A stretch of 55,322 bases of DNA from Oleiharenicola sp. (GCA_025363455.1 JANYDW010000032.1:1-55322), one strand, 5' to 3'; shown: positions 1-9,469, numbered from the stretch's first letter. Notes: generated by a model not told the origin, from the sequence alone. Program-made: numbers and translations.

Positions 1-37
1 CCCCCCCCGCGCGGCCCCCCCCCCCCCCCCCCCCCCC
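1..37. other. Poly-C run at window edge
   Basis: The first 37 bases are almost pure C, broken once by a short GCGCGG stretch. It abuts a repeat element directly and looks like a contig-end sequencing or assembly artefact rather than biology. Confidence 0.7.
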
Positions 38-117
38 CACCCCTCTCCAGCGGGGATTAAAACCAGCATTGTTCGATTCCCCTCTATCAAGAGGGGTGCC
101 CGCAGGGCGGGGTGTGT
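38..117. repeat. Palindromic element E1 (CCCCTCTA-GGGGTG family)
   Basis: A left arm beginning ACCCCTCTCC and a right arm (CCCCTCTATCAAGAGGGGTG, then GCAGGGCGGGGTGTGT) surround a short spacer. The right arm closely matches copies at 19620-19723, 20424-20528 and 23388-23473. It is a non-coding member of the family that brackets the DUF559 gene. From 118 to 385 no gene is seen, only the upstream region of the sigma factor. Confidence 0.8.
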
Positions 118-385
118 CGCTCGGGAAAACGGCCACCTAACGTAGTAGTGCTAGCTGAAATGCGGCGCTTGGTGGGGGCTTTTGAACACAAAGAAGCTAA
201 GGCCCGGACTTGGTGACCACGGACTGCACTTCAGGTCTCAGGTTTTCTGCACGTTCCTAAACTTTTTGGTGTAAGAAATGACCCGTTCCGCGCTACTAAT
301 GCGTTAGAACCCATGAATCCAGAACCGGGCGGTTTCAGTCCCATGATCGTCATTCGCGGCGCCCCGCCCCGGGGAAGGTAGCGCC

Positions 386-895
386 ATGCCCGACATCGAG
401 CGCGATCGAATCTTCGGCGAGTGGCTGGCGGGCCACAAAGGAATCCTCTTCAAGGTGGTTCACGCCTATGCCTTCGAGCATGCCGACCGCCAGGATCTCT
501 TCCAGGAGGTCGCGGTGCAGGTCTGGCGCTCCGTCGATGCGTTCCGGGGCAATTCTTCCGTGCCCACGTGGATGTATCGCGTCGCCCTGAACACGGCGAT
601 GGCGTGGACGCGCAAGGAAGGCCGGCATCGGCGGGGCAAGGAGCCGTTCGAGGGGATGGAAGGCCTGCTCACCACGGAGTCGGCGGCCCAGCGCGACCCA
701 CGCGTGGAGTGGCTGTACCAGCAGATCGCCCAGCTCAAGGATGTCGACCGCTCCGTGGCCCTCCTGCTGCTCGACGGATTTAGCTACAAGGAAATCGCCT
801 CCGTCGTTGGCCTCACCGAGAGCAACGTCGGGGTGAAGATCAACCGGATCAAGTCGGCGCTGGCCGGCAAACGCATGGAGGAAACAAAATCATGA
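386..895 (+). CDS. ECF-type RNA polymerase sigma factor
   Basis: A 169-residue sigma-70 family protein of ECF size. Region 2 spans about residues 15-80 (HADRQDLFQEVAVQVWRSVD, then TWMYRVALNTAMAW). Region 4 spans about 105-160, with a helix-turn-helix around FSYKEIASVVGLTESNVGVK. Such sigma factors direct core polymerase to stress or envelope promoters and are held inactive by a cognate membrane protein. Its stop overlaps the start of the next gene (ATGA), so the two are translationally coupled, and that neighbour is the likely partner. The start is the ATG at 386; a purine-rich GGGGAAGG lies about 8 bases upstream. Region 1.1 and region 3 are absent, as expected for ECF members. Confidence 0.93.
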   Translation: MPDIERDRIFGEWLAGHKGILFKVVHAYAFEHADRQDLFQEVAVQVWRSVDAFRGNSSVPTWMYRVALNTAMAWTRKEGRHRRGKEPFEGMEGLLTTESAAQRDPRVEWLYQQIAQLKDVDRSVALLLLDGFSYKEIASVVGLTESNVGVKINRIKSALAGKRMEETKS

Positions 896-1536
896 ATCTC
901 GACGAATTGATGGCGGTGTGGCGGACGCAGGACGCGGCCCCGCTGCATGACGTGAACCAGACCCTGCTTCATCTCGCGCTGCGGCAGGATGAGGCCAGGC
1001 AGCAGAAGTGGCGGCGCGTCGAAAGATGGATCATCTACATCCTGAGCGCGGGGATCGGGGCCGGCTTGGCGCTTTGCCTCGCCATGATGGTCTACGCCCG
1101 CGACCGCAAGGTGATGACCGGTTGGGATTACGTCATCGGGATCGGCGGCGCGGCCGCCGCCTTGATCAGTGCGCGCGCAGTGTATGTGGGCCACCGGGCG
1201 CAGGCGCTGCGCGAGCAACGCTTTGGCGAGTCGCTGCGGGAACAACTCAACCGGGGTATCGCGCAACTCGACTACCAGGCGACGACCCTCCACCGGACGT
1301 TCTTGCTGGTCCTGGTGCTGCTGACGGGGATCTGTCCGATCGCCCTCCTCCTTGCCCTGTCGCGCCTCAACGAGAAGCCCTTCAGCGACGATGGCTACAT
1401 GGTCGTTTGGCTGAGCTTGATGGCGGTCTTCGGGGTGGCGACCGGTGTCTGGTCACTCCGCCAGCAGACACGGGATGTGGTGTTGCCGCACAAGCGCCGG
1501 CTGGAGACGTTGCTGACGGAGCTCGATGGCCAGTAA
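892..1536 (+). CDS. Four-TM membrane protein, probable anti-sigma partner
   Basis: A 214-residue protein coupled to the sigma gene by a 4-base overlap. The N-terminal ~40 residues are soluble and charged (MNLDELMAVWRTQDAAPLHD, then a Q/R-rich helix). Hydrophobic segments follow at roughly 45-65, 77-95, 130-155 and 170-190, then a basic C-terminal tail. No zinc-binding HxxxCxxC motif of the ZAS anti-sigma domain is visible, so the anti-sigma role is inferred only from coupling and topology. It would sit in the inner membrane and sequester the sigma factor through its cytoplasmic N-terminus. The downstream broken GH31 gene begins about 115 bases later and is probably not functionally linked. 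Confidence 0.75.
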   Translation: MNLDELMAVWRTQDAAPLHDVNQTLLHLALRQDEARQQKWRRVERWIIYILSAGIGAGLALCLAMMVYARDRKVMTGWDYVIGIGGAAAALISARAVYVGHRAQALREQRFGESLREQLNRGIAQLDYQATTLHRTFLLVLVLLTGICPIALLLALSRLNEKPFSDDGYMVVWLSLMAVFGVATGVWSLRQQTRDVVLPHKRRLETLLTELDGQ

Positions 1537-1651
1537 CCGCCCGCCGGCGTCACCCCAAACCCGACGGCCTGACCCGGTTGGCCGCGCCCTGACCTTTCAC
1601 CGGCAATATCTGACCTTCGCTTCTTTGCTTCTTTGTGTGAGGTTGTTTGCC

Positions 1652-2464
1652 ATGCCCCTGTTTCGCAGTTTCCGGCTTCCGCCAACCCTTCGCCGGTCCG
1701 GGCTTGTCCTCTTCCTGGCGGGCGCTGCTGTCGCCGCCAGCCCGGCCTCCGTCCCGATCCGGTTCGCCGGTCACGATATGGAGCTGACGATCAGCGAAGT
1801 CAGCGCCCGCACCGTTCGCCTGCAATTACTGGCGTTCGATCCACAAGGCCGTCCGCATCCCACCCCGGCGAGCGACACCCTGGTTCCTTTTCCTCAAATC
1901 GAAAAACTGCGCGCCCGTGAAATCGAGGGCACGAAGGAACTATCCGTGGGCGAACTGCGCGTGGCCGTCGTGCTGAAACCGCTGACGGTTACCGTGCGGC
2001 GGGGCGATGGCACACTTGTCCAGACGGTTTCCTTCGTCGAGGAACCGTTTTCCGAGGCCGCCGTCACCTTCCAGACCGGGGCGCCCGTCCTCGGCCTGGG
2101 GGAAGGCGGCCAGCAATTCGACCGTCGCGGCGCGCTCCTGGCGATGGAGGCCACCGGCACCACCTCCAAGCCGCGCCGAGGGTCGATCGTGCCTTCGCCC
2201 TTCGTGATCGGCACCGAGGGCTGGGCGCTGTTGGTGCATCAGCCCGACGGTCGCTTCGACCTGCGCGAGGCGACCGCGCGCTTTCTGCCCCGCATCACCG
2301 GGCCTGCAGTGTCGGTGGACCTGTTCGTGATCGATTGCCTGATCACCAGCCCCCGCATGGCCGAGATCGTGCCGACCTACGGCACCGACTATCGCAAACC
2401 AGAGAATGCCACGCAATTTAACAAGCTGGCACTCCAAGCACGCAAAGCCCTGCAACTGGTTTGA
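1652..2464 (+). pseudogene. GH31 N-terminal fragment fused in frame to mqo tail
   Basis: Residues 1-25 resemble a signal peptide (LVLFLAGAAVAASPASVPIR). Residues ~25-227 read as the N-terminal beta-sandwich of a GH31 glucosidase/xylosidase (PVLGLGEGGQQFDRRG; GWALLVHQPDGRFDLREA; VSVDLFVID). At about 2336-2339 the sequence switches to the last ~42 residues of malate:quinone oxidoreductase (LITSPRMAEIVPTYGTDYRK, ending KALQLV). The whole GH31 catalytic barrel is missing here, and a C-terminal piece lies inverted at 9626-10381. The start is the ATG at 1652; an upstream in-frame ATG at 1526 overlaps the previous gene and gives a non-secretory extension. The chimera should be inactive as a glycosidase. 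It is either a real repeat-mediated disruption or an assembly join. Confidence 0.85.
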
Positions 2465-2685
2465 TGGAGGGCTCACGGCTTGCCAGCCATAGGCTCGGCG
2501 GCGGCCGGCCGCTGCGGGCCGTGTATGGAAGACGGAAACGTGGAACCCGGCCCTCAGCCTTCGCCAAGGCTACGGCCGACAGGCCGGATGGGGTGGTTCG
2601 CGCATGTGGGGCCGCCGCCCGCCGGCGGGCCATGCTTGTTTCAGTCGATCAACCCCACACCCCACAACCCGACCCCGTCGGTCGG
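2434..2685 (+). repeat. Long inverted repeat, left copy
   Basis: About 250 bp that is roughly 80-85 percent identical by eye to the reverse complement of 10383-10650. It starts within the mqo tail (CCAAGCACGCAAAGCCCTGC), passes the stop codon, and includes smaller palindromes such as CTTCGCCAAGGCTACGGCCG. It ends at CGACCCCGTCGGTCGG. From 2686 to 2856 no gene is evident. Confidence 0.9.
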
Positions 2686-2856
2686 GCACCGTCGGTCGGG
2701 CCTGCCGCATTTCAGAAAACGAATCGATCTCCGAATACGCGTCCTGTCCCTTTCCGCTCGCTCTAGAGCTAATGTAGCTGGGATCGGTTAGTTCCGGAGC
2801 ACTCAGAGACTAAAGCATAGCTGCAGCCATAACGCCCTCGGCTCTAAGACGGTTTT

Positions 2857-5449
2857 GTGCATATCGTGGGCGCCATGCTCTCGCACTGGCGGCTCCTGCG
2901 CCCGAAACTGACGGATTACTTCCGGAGGGTGCGTGCATGCTGGCAATTCCCGCACCTGCGGACCTTCGAACTCTATCTCTGGCCCTTGTTTTGGCGCAGC
3001 CGCCGGTCTTGGGCAAATTTTGATTTTGAAACGCAGAGTCAGTTCTGGCGTTCCGGCGAGAGCTTCTCCGGCTGGAAACGGCAGGCGGTCATTGGCTGGG
3101 ATTTGTTCAGGTCGATTTTCTTCTCCGGTCTTATCGCCCTCGTACTCGTCGCCGGCCTGAGCCATGCTTGTTTCATCTGGCCGGTCCTGGATTGGCCATG
3201 GGCCGGCTGGCAACTGAACTCGGAAGCAGAGCTGGGTTTTCTGACGACCCTTGGGCAGGTCTCAGCCGGCATGCTCGCGCTTTATTTTACAGCCATTAGC
3301 GTCGTGGCGAGCACCGGCTACGCCACGGTGCCCGGCGACATCCGGGCACTGATAGTGCAGCACCAGGTCGGCAATTTTTATTTCCGAATGCTCACGCTTT
3401 TTACCGCCACCACCATCGTGATGCTCACCGCACTCGCTTTCGGTGTTTCCCTCGGCCCATTGAACCTCCTGCTGGCATCTTCTCTCGCGCTGTTCAGCAT
3501 CCTCAGCTTTTGGGTCCTAGGCCAATTGGCATTGAGGCTCTTCGACTCCACCACGCTTTCCCAGCAGCTCAACCACGACCTGCACGGTGCGATCACCGCC
3601 GCTACCGCAGCCCGGTTTGGCTGGTCTGAGCGGGTCCCTACAGGCACACAACCAACGCCGTGCTGCCAGCGCCCTGAACAGTTACGGTAACTTGGTGGCC
3701 ATAGCGCTCGAGTCCAAATACGCTGGCGGCAGGCAACTGGTCGACCTGAGCCGGGCGCTCCTGTCTATCTTAAGATTCTACATCGTCCAGAAAACGCGCA
3801 TTCCCTCGGCTAGTTTTTGGTTCCGGCGTACAAACAAGCACAAGGATTGGTTGCGCGCCACACAGCATGAGGTAGATCTCGCATTGGCCACCGACACCTC
3901 GCTCGTTCCGGAACAGATTCCGGACCCCAACTGGTTCGAACTCAAGGCGGCGACTGTACTCCGGGACATCGCCAGAGCCCTGGCGGACCGTCGCGATTTT
4001 GCGAACCTGTCGCGGTTCGCCGACGACCTGCGGTCTAGCATGGACGTCTTTGGCGGCCACGGCGCCATTGAGGAGGGGATTCTGATCGCCCGGATCGCGG
4101 GCATGCCGATCATCGACCGCTGCCGCCAAGAAGATTTCAGTGCGGTCCCAGAGGCCGAACTCGTGCGCGTCACTCACGCCCTCGAGGCTTTTGAATTCCA
4201 GTGCTGCGCCTTCATCGAGGTGTTCCTTGGCCTGGTACGCGTCCTTGAGCAGTTGAGTCCCGCCGCTCTTGATCGCCGCTTGGCGCACGTCGACTGGGCC
4301 GCGGAGAAATCTATCTATGCCCCCGGCCTCAACCCTCGCAAAGTCGTCGAGCAGATGGAAAATCTGCACCGATGCCTCAAGTTTGAAGCCGCTTTGGAAG
4401 GGCAAGTGCTCAGCCCCGTATGGCTTCGCACTGAGATGGCGTCGCGCGGCATGGTCCAATTCCTCGACCATGCGGTCACGCAGATCCTGGTGGAACTCGA
4501 GCGAGCTTTCGCCCCGCCACCCGCGGGCACTGCACCCCACGCGGTGATGGTGGCCGAGCATTGTCTCTGGGGCATGGAGGCCTGCAACAAGCTGGCCAAG
4601 CATTTCCAAGCCGTCGAGACCCTCGTCGCGGCGCACATCGCAAGCAACCGTAGCAAGGAATATACTTGGCCCGCGACCGACTAGGAGAAGACTCGGCAGC
4701 GAGTCACGCAACTACGCCGCCGGCTCATCTCCCAACTTGCAACCAGCGCGGTGGCTCTTGCGAGCCTGCCTGGGGACGGTGCGTGGCCGGATTATTTCGG
4801 CCGGAGCTACTCCGTGCTCGCCGACGAGACATTTGACGCACTCGTTCGCGGAGATGAGGAATTCTTCGTCCAAGTGTTTCCGACTCTCTTCCAGTGTGCC
4901 TTTCTCGCCATGGCCCGGCTTATCCGGGCCGACGGCGATATGAGTCGCGGCATGGTGGTCCAAATGAGCCCGGTGAAGGACCTGCTCGACCTCTCCGGCT
5001 ATGGTCTGTTATTCAGCGCGCTCGACGGCAAGAATTTCGAGGCCACCGTTCGACGGTGCTGGGATGATCGTTTCGCCCATACTGCTGGAGGCCCAGGGCC
5101 GAGCGCGCTGATAGCCACGCTCACTCATATCGCCGAGCCTTCGCTATGGCAGGATCCCGGCGCCCGGCTCCGGACTCGATGGCACTACGGCACGGAGCGC
5201 GCCCTGCGTGGTCGCGGCATCATCGGCGACCAGCGGCGGCGAGAATGGGATGACGACGAGTCGGTCCACCCTCAGGCGCTAGTGCGAGCCTATGCCCGCT
5301 CCCTCAGTGTGCTCTTCGAGGCCCACGATATTTTCCTCTCCCGCTATCTCTATGTCCGGCCCGAAGCCGCCAGCCTCGTCAAACCGGCCGGGATCCGGAA
5401 CTTCGACGCCGAGTTCGCGCGTGAAAACCAAGCCAACGCCAATGCCTAG
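2857..5449 (+). pseudogene. Large membrane protein gene split by a frameshift and an amber codon
   Basis: Three open segments join into one protein of about 864 residues. Segment 1 starts at GTG 2857 (or ATG 2875) and has four hydrophobic helices (GLIALVLVAGLSHACFIWPV; GMLALYFTAISVVASTGY; ATTIVMLTALAFGVSLG; LALFSILSFWVLGQLALRLF). Near 3632-3634 a GGG run shifts the frame; removing one G gives ER-SLQAHNQRRAASAL and continues segment 2. Segment 2 ends at TAG 4682-4684, yet the same frame stays open with credible sequence (EKTRQRVTQLRRRLISQL) to TAG 5447-5449. The soluble part is helical with no family I recognise. Two lesions suggest decay or sequence error. The following gene starts inside its last codons, so they once formed an operon. 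Confidence 0.75.
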
Positions 5450-6404
5450 GCAAATCACCAATCTCCGGCGGCAACGTCCGTCTGTCGTTCGTCGGAAATC
5501 CATCCGGTATTTCCTGCCCAACTCTGGCCCCGACCTACTGGCGGTGAACCTATTCGATCGAATGTTCAACGAGGACGTAGCTCTTGGGTTGATGCCGTAC
5601 GCTCGCTCCAGCCCGGACTTTCGGGTACGTTTGGATCCAGCCGCGGCCGCTCATGAGTCAGCCGTTTCACTCGCCCTTGATGGCGGGGCCGAACGCGACC
5701 TGGCTGGCGGTCTGCGTTCTTTCCTACACAAGGCGGCTGGTGAAATTCTCGACGACGGCCGGTGCGCCTATGAAATCGCTTACCTCGCCGACAGCGATAC
5801 CGCGGCCCCCAGCCAGTTTCAGCTCGCCTATATTGTTGCCGGACAACTCACCGAACACGGCGATTCCTTCGTGCAACACGTTCCAACAGACATCGCCGTC
5901 GAACGCCGTGTGGCGACGGCAATCACCATTCCTAAGACGGACGTCCTCATGCTCAGCTTGCCGCCCGACCTTGCGGCCAAGGTGAAGCAGCTCAAGTCCG
6001 CTCTCTACCGGATCGGTGCACCGGAATATCTGGGGTTCGTCACCCACGCCTATACCCGGCAATTGCCTTACGACTTCGCCGCGCATGAACGCGTTAAGCA
6101 GCTGGCACTCGCCGAGGCCGGACGGTTGGTCGAATGGACTGCGCGCGGCTCGTTTAACGGCGAGGTGCTGAGTTACTACTGGATTCAACTGCAGCTTGAA
6201 TTTGAGACCTTCAAGTTACGGGTTCGAGAACATCTCGTGTCCCAGTTAAACGAGGCTTTGCGACATGCTGGGCAGCAAGTCGGTTTCTCTGCCATGATTC
6301 ACATTGAAGGCCTACCCACTTTAGCGGACATCTCTCTGGCCCGAGAGCAACTAAAGGCCGGCAACATTGCGTTCACCGAGGTGATGAAACCCTTTCAATA
6401 CTGA
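5442..6404 (+). CDS. Hypothetical cytosolic protein, coupled to the broken membrane-protein gene
   Basis: A 320-residue protein I do not recognise. The start ATG at 5442 overlaps the upstream stop by 8 bases, so translation is probably coupled; in-frame starts further upstream (from 5292) lie inside the previous gene and were rejected. There is no signal peptide or membrane helix. The N-terminus is basic (RQITNLRRQRPSVVRRKS) and the middle and C-terminus look mixed alpha/beta (LAYIVAGQLTEHGDSFVQHV; KTDVLMLSLPPDLAAKVKQL; YYWIQLQLEFETFKLRVREH). Its size and intact frame contrast with the damaged neighbour, so it may still be made. The two genes plus the C39-like peptidase form a small accessory island inside a repeat-bounded segment. 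A role in defence or competition is possible but unsupported by any motif. Confidence 0.7.
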   Translation: MPRQITNLRRQRPSVVRRKSIRYFLPNSGPDLLAVNLFDRMFNEDVALGLMPYARSSPDFRVRLDPAAAAHESAVSLALDGGAERDLAGGLRSFLHKAAGEILDDGRCAYEIAYLADSDTAAPSQFQLAYIVAGQLTEHGDSFVQHVPTDIAVERRVATAITIPKTDVLMLSLPPDLAAKVKQLKSALYRIGAPEYLGFVTHAYTRQLPYDFAAHERVKQLALAEAGRLVEWTARGSFNGEVLSYYWIQLQLEFETFKLRVREHLVSQLNEALRHAGQQVGFSAMIHIEGLPTLADISLAREQLKAGNIAFTEVMKPFQY

Positions 6405-6524
6405 AGTGGCATGATAGCTCCGGGCTACTACCCGCGACGGTTCATCATATAGACGATCGCAAAAGCGGGCCAACATGCTTTGCGGCGTCGGGTCTGGGCG
6501 ACAACCACCGGTCTCTAGCTCACA

Positions 6525-7013
6525 TCAGGTAATACATACGACCACGATCGATTTCAGAAACTCGGTGTCGTTCCAATCGATGGGCCGGAAATGGTTAGGA
6601 TACCCTAAGGCGGGCTCCATGACATAAACATTGTTCGGCTCCGTGACATTCTCCACGCGCACGCAATGATAAGTTTCGCCGACACCATTTTGCCCCGTGG
6701 TGGTGAGGAGAAAAATTCCGTCCGACACACGTTTCGCATGACGCTCCAGAAACGATTTTCCCGTGCCGACGGCAAAGTGCTTTGCGAGGCCCTCGGCTTT
6801 CTGGAGATGAAAGAACTGATGCGGTACAAGCGCCCCATCTTTCGGCTTTGTATTGTTCGGTGGGTCAAAAAATGTTCCCTTGTTTGTTTCTGACGGATAT
6901 TTTTCGATCAGCTGTTGCTGTGAAAAAGGACGGTTCTTATCGGTCAGCAACGACGACATACATGCGAGCATGCAGCACTGCGAGTCCTGCTGCCGGACAT
7001 AGGTAACAGCCAT
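6525..7013 (-). CDS. C39-like papain-fold cysteine peptidase
   Basis: A 162-residue protein. The N-terminus (VRQQDSQCCMLACMSSLL) matches the QxDxxDCGxACL pattern of peptidase family C39, with Cys14 as candidate nucleophile. A later HCVRVEN segment (in GETYHCVRVE) supplies the likely catalytic His, and VMEPALGYPNHF resembles the region holding the third triad residue, although an Asp/Asn is not obvious there. There is no transporter domain, so it is a stand-alone peptidase rather than a bacteriocin exporter. The gene is visibly AT-richer than its neighbours and lies in the rearranged block, both signs of transfer. Its substrate is unknown. It is convergent with the hypothetical gene ending at 6404. 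Confidence 0.7.
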   Translation of the reverse strand: MAVTYVRQQDSQCCMLACMSSLLTDKNRPFSQQQLIEKYPSETNKGTFFDPPNNTKPKDGALVPHQFFHLQKAEGLAKHFAVGTGKSFLERHAKRVSDGIFLLTTTGQNGVGETYHCVRVENVTEPNNVYVMEPALGYPNHFRPIDWNDTEFLKSIVVVCIT

Positions 7014-7428
7014 GATGCGTCAGGTTGCGAGCTTGTCGTTGGGTTGTCGATCTTCAGGCCGCCGAGAGCACCGAAAGGGGTCAGATCGCTGATTCCCGAT
7101 CAGAGATCCCCGCTTACCGGCCGAGTCGCTCACGGACCCCCTTACAGCGGGTGCGGCCTACGGGCAGCACCTGGCCCGTGGCCAGTTCGGCGGTGCACTG
7201 GCCCCCGGCATGAGTAGACGGAAGGGATCGGGCCTCACCGTGCACCTTTCCGAGCCGCCCCAATACTTTCAAACCCCGGCTTCACGCTGATAGCTGCGGA
7301 AGCGGAGCCGAAGGGGCCGGGTTGTGGGGTGTGGGGGCCGAAATATAGGGTCGGGGTTTGGGGCTTGGGGTTAGTTCTGAATCGCCTGTAACCTCCAACA
7401 CCAAACCACGGCCCCGCCGGCTCGGTCT
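7014..7428. other. Gene-poor gap with short repeat fragment
   Basis: No convincing coding region. Around 7315-7345 the string GGCCGGGTTGTGGGGTGTGG resembles part of the long inverted repeat copies at 2434-2685 and 10383-10650, so a decayed third copy may be present. Confidence 0.5.
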
Positions 7429-8472
7429 TTAACTCTCCGCCTCGCCCCCGAAGATGCCGCGGCGCATGAGGGTGCTGGTTTTTTCGGAGGGGGCCCAGAC
7501 GAGCAGGACGGCCATGATGCCGTAGATCGGCAGGTGGCCGACGAGTTCGACCCAGCTGAAAATCGTGAGCGTCAGGTTGATGGCGCCCCAGGCCGCGATG
7601 ATGATGACGCGCGGGAAAATCCCGAAAGCCAGGAACAGGCCAATGAGCAGTTCGGTCGTCCCGGCACACCAGATGAACGCCTCGTTGGACAGGGGGAAGC
7701 CAACCGCCCCGGTGAAGTTCAGCTGGAATTGCGCCAGGAACGTGTGCGCCAGCGCGGGGTTGGCCAGTTTCTCGGTGAACGCGACGAAGACAAAGCCCGC
7801 GCCCAGGGAAATGCGCAGCAACTTCAGCCCGTGCTTCGCCAGCGCGGGCGACGGCGCCAAGCCCGGAAACAGCAGGCGGTCGATCGAATGCGGCCCGCGG
7901 CCTTTGCAGAAAAAGAAAACCGCAGCGCCGAGGTAATGCAGGTTCTCGAAGGTGGTTTCCCAGCCCACGACGAAGCCGGCGACGACCCACAACACTGCCA
8001 GCGAGGCCGCGAAGAGTCGCGTCATGCCGCCGTAGAGGAAGCTCAGGGCAATGGCGATTTGCCAGGTGCCAAGAATGTAGTTCCAGGGCGCGGCGGGCGC
8101 GTTGTTCGGCGAGAAGAGCCGGCCCTGCACACCGAGCACGAGGAGCGGCACCGCGAAATGGATGCCAATCACCACGGGCACCCAGCTATAGAACCGGGCC
8201 ATACCCTCATCCGTGGCGCCCAGGCGCTCGGGTCCGGGGATCAGGTCGCGCTGCCCACGGCGCCGCCAGAAAAACGCGGCGACCACTGTGATGGCAACGG
8301 CTGCGGCCACGGCCGAGAGGCAGAAGGACGAGAAGAAGCCCGGAGCGGCCAGCGCGGGGGGCTCGCCCGCGACAAACCACTTCTCGTGGGCCTGCGCGGG
8401 CGTCGCACCCGCGAAACCGGCCAGCAGGAGGGCGATCGTTGCAAAGATGCGTCGGAACCGCGGGCAACTCAT
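7429..8472 (-). CDS. DoxX-like multi-pass membrane protein
   Basis: A 347-residue membrane protein. It has a cleavable-looking signal (IFATIALLLAGFAGATPAQA), then HEKWFV, and about eight to nine hydrophobic segments. The second half (LRISLGAGFVFVAFTEKLAN; FIWCAGTTELLIGLFLAFGI) has the short-helix, Glu-containing pattern of the DoxX/SURF4 superfamily, which is often tied to redox or organosulfur roles. The ATG at 8472 was chosen because it directly precedes the signal; an upstream ATG at 8508 adds only polar residues. The gene is monocistronic in appearance, with a repeat hairpin at 8547-8617 upstream. The specific function is unknown. Confidence 0.72.
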   Translation of the reverse strand: MSCPRFRRIFATIALLLAGFAGATPAQAHEKWFVAGEPPALAAPGFFSSFCLSAVAAAVAITVVAAFFWRRRGQRDLIPGPERLGATDEGMARFYSWVPVVIGIHFAVPLLVLGVQGRLFSPNNAPAAPWNYILGTWQIAIALSFLYGGMTRLFAASLAVLWVVAGFVVGWETTFENLHYLGAAVFFFCKGRGPHSIDRLLFPGLAPSPALAKHGLKLLRISLGAGFVFVAFTEKLANPALAHTFLAQFQLNFTGAVGFPLSNEAFIWCAGTTELLIGLFLAFGIFPRVIIIAAWGAINLTLTIFSWVELVGHLPIYGIMAVLLVWAPSEKTSTLMRRGIFGGEAES

Positions 8473-8546
8473 GGAGCCGTTGATGGTAGGTACCCGGCGG
8501 GACGTCAACGGTGGCGGGGGAGGCCACAGTCAGGCTACGTCCTTGA

Positions 8547-8617
8547 ATCGTTCTCTTTCTCGTTAGTCGTTCTCATTCTCTCGAGAGAACGAGAAGGAGC
8601 CGGAGAACGAGAACGAT
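8547..8617. repeat. TC/GA-rich hairpin element, copy 1
   Basis: A pyrimidine-rich arm (CGTTCTCTTTCTCGTTAGTC) and a purine-rich arm (GAGAACGAGAAGGAGCCGGA, then GAACGAGAACGAT) can pair into a long hairpin. It is related to elements at 12876-12960 and 43308-43407. All three lie just downstream of the stop codon of a minus-strand gene. Confidence 0.85.
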
Positions 8618-8671
8618 GGGCAGCGCCCGGGGCGGGGCTGAACTCCTCGTTCCGCGTCTCTTGGATTCGCC

Positions 8672-9469
8672 TTATCGCCCAATCTCCCGCCAATCCTGGT
8701 TGTTGTCGTTGTTGCTGCCATTGTTCGGCCCATTCCGGCTGCCGCTGCTGTTGTCGCGGCTGGGCCAACCCTGGCTGGATTGAGTTGACTTCGAGTTCTG
8801 GGAATTGCGATCCGACCAGCCCTGTCCAGCCGGACGGTCGGCATCGCCGGTGCGATTGCTGACAGGAAGACTGAAACGAACATCGCTAGCGTATGAGACT
8901 CGCTGGCCGTGGTCGCTTTGCTGCACGAGGTCCGCCAGCCGTTGCCTGGCTTGGGGGACCGTCAGGCGTCCGGAGAGAATGTCACTGGCCAGGTTCAGCG
9001 CGATCAGGTTGTGCTCTTCCCGATTGCAACAGGCCGTGAACTCGCCGGCGGTGCGGCTGGCGGAGACACTGCCGTCAAACGCCGCCAGGTCGCCATACCG
9101 GTCGACCGGCACGTCGATGGCGAGCGTTTGGGCCAGCACGTCGATATGCTGGCTGGGAAAATTATGCGACAGGTCCTGGTTGATGACCTCGGTGCGCTTC
9201 CAAGGCCGGTTGTCGTGCCAGATGAGCCGGTTCGTTGTTACTTCCTGGGGGGCGCCATATTTCTCAAACATTTGCCGCGCTGCGGTCCGCGCGGTTTCGT
9301 TCCAATTCGCTGTCACCTGGTCCAAGCTGGTTTGACCCTGCTGGCTGTTGCCGGCGAAGGCCTCGACCCCGGCGCGCAGGAGATTGCCGAGATTGTCATT
9401 GCGGTTGGTCTGGGCGGCCGCCGTGCCCACGAGGACGCCGGCCAGGAGGAAAGCGATGGATGTTTTCAT
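8672..9469 (-). CDS. Secreted hypothetical protein with Asn/Ser-rich tail
   Basis: A 265-residue protein of unknown function. The signal peptide is clear (MKTSIAFLLAGVLVGTAAAQ), which fixes the start at ATG 9469 rather than 9529. The mature region (QMFEKYGAPQEVTTNRLIWH; GEFTACCNREEHNLIALNLA) looks folded and is predicted periplasmic or outer-membrane associated. The last ~45 residues are low-complexity and rich in Ser, Asn, Gly and Asp. No known domain is recognised. It lies next to the GH31 C-terminal fragment on the same strand and is followed by a hairpin repeat. Confidence 0.7.
   Translation of the reverse strand: MKTSIAFLLAGVLVGTAAAQTNRNDNLGNLLRAGVEAFAGNSQQGQTSLDQVTANWNETARTAARQMFEKYGAPQEVTTNRLIWHDNRPWKRTEVINQDLSHNFPSQHIDVLAQTLAIDVPVDRYGDLAAFDGSVSASRTAGEFTACCNREEHNLIALNLASDILSGRLTVPQARQRLADLVQQSDHGQRVSYASDVRFSLPVSNRTGDADRPAGQGWSDRNSQNSKSTQSSQGWPSRDNSSGSRNGPNNGSNNDNNQDWREIGR

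Noticed and set aside
1526..2464. A novel two-domain enzyme combining GH31 and MQO
   Set aside because: Only a non-catalytic N-domain and a short C-tail are present; repeats at the junction explain it as a rearrangement.
2461..2791. Small open frames of ~100 codons in the left inverted repeat
   Set aside because: They are translations of repeat DNA; similar frames appear in the right copy and no family is recognisable.
4682..4684. TAG as a pyrrolysine or recoded codon
   Set aside because: Other genes here use TAG as an ordinary stop, no recoding element is visible, and a frameshift in the same gene points to decay or error.
7025..7213. 62-codon plus-strand frame
   Set aside because: No ribosome site, no signal or motif, and composition like random high-GC sequence.
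7534..8862. 442-residue plus-strand frame across the DoxX-like gene and a repeat
   Set aside because: Charged low-complexity translation; it crosses a hairpin element and ends inside another gene.
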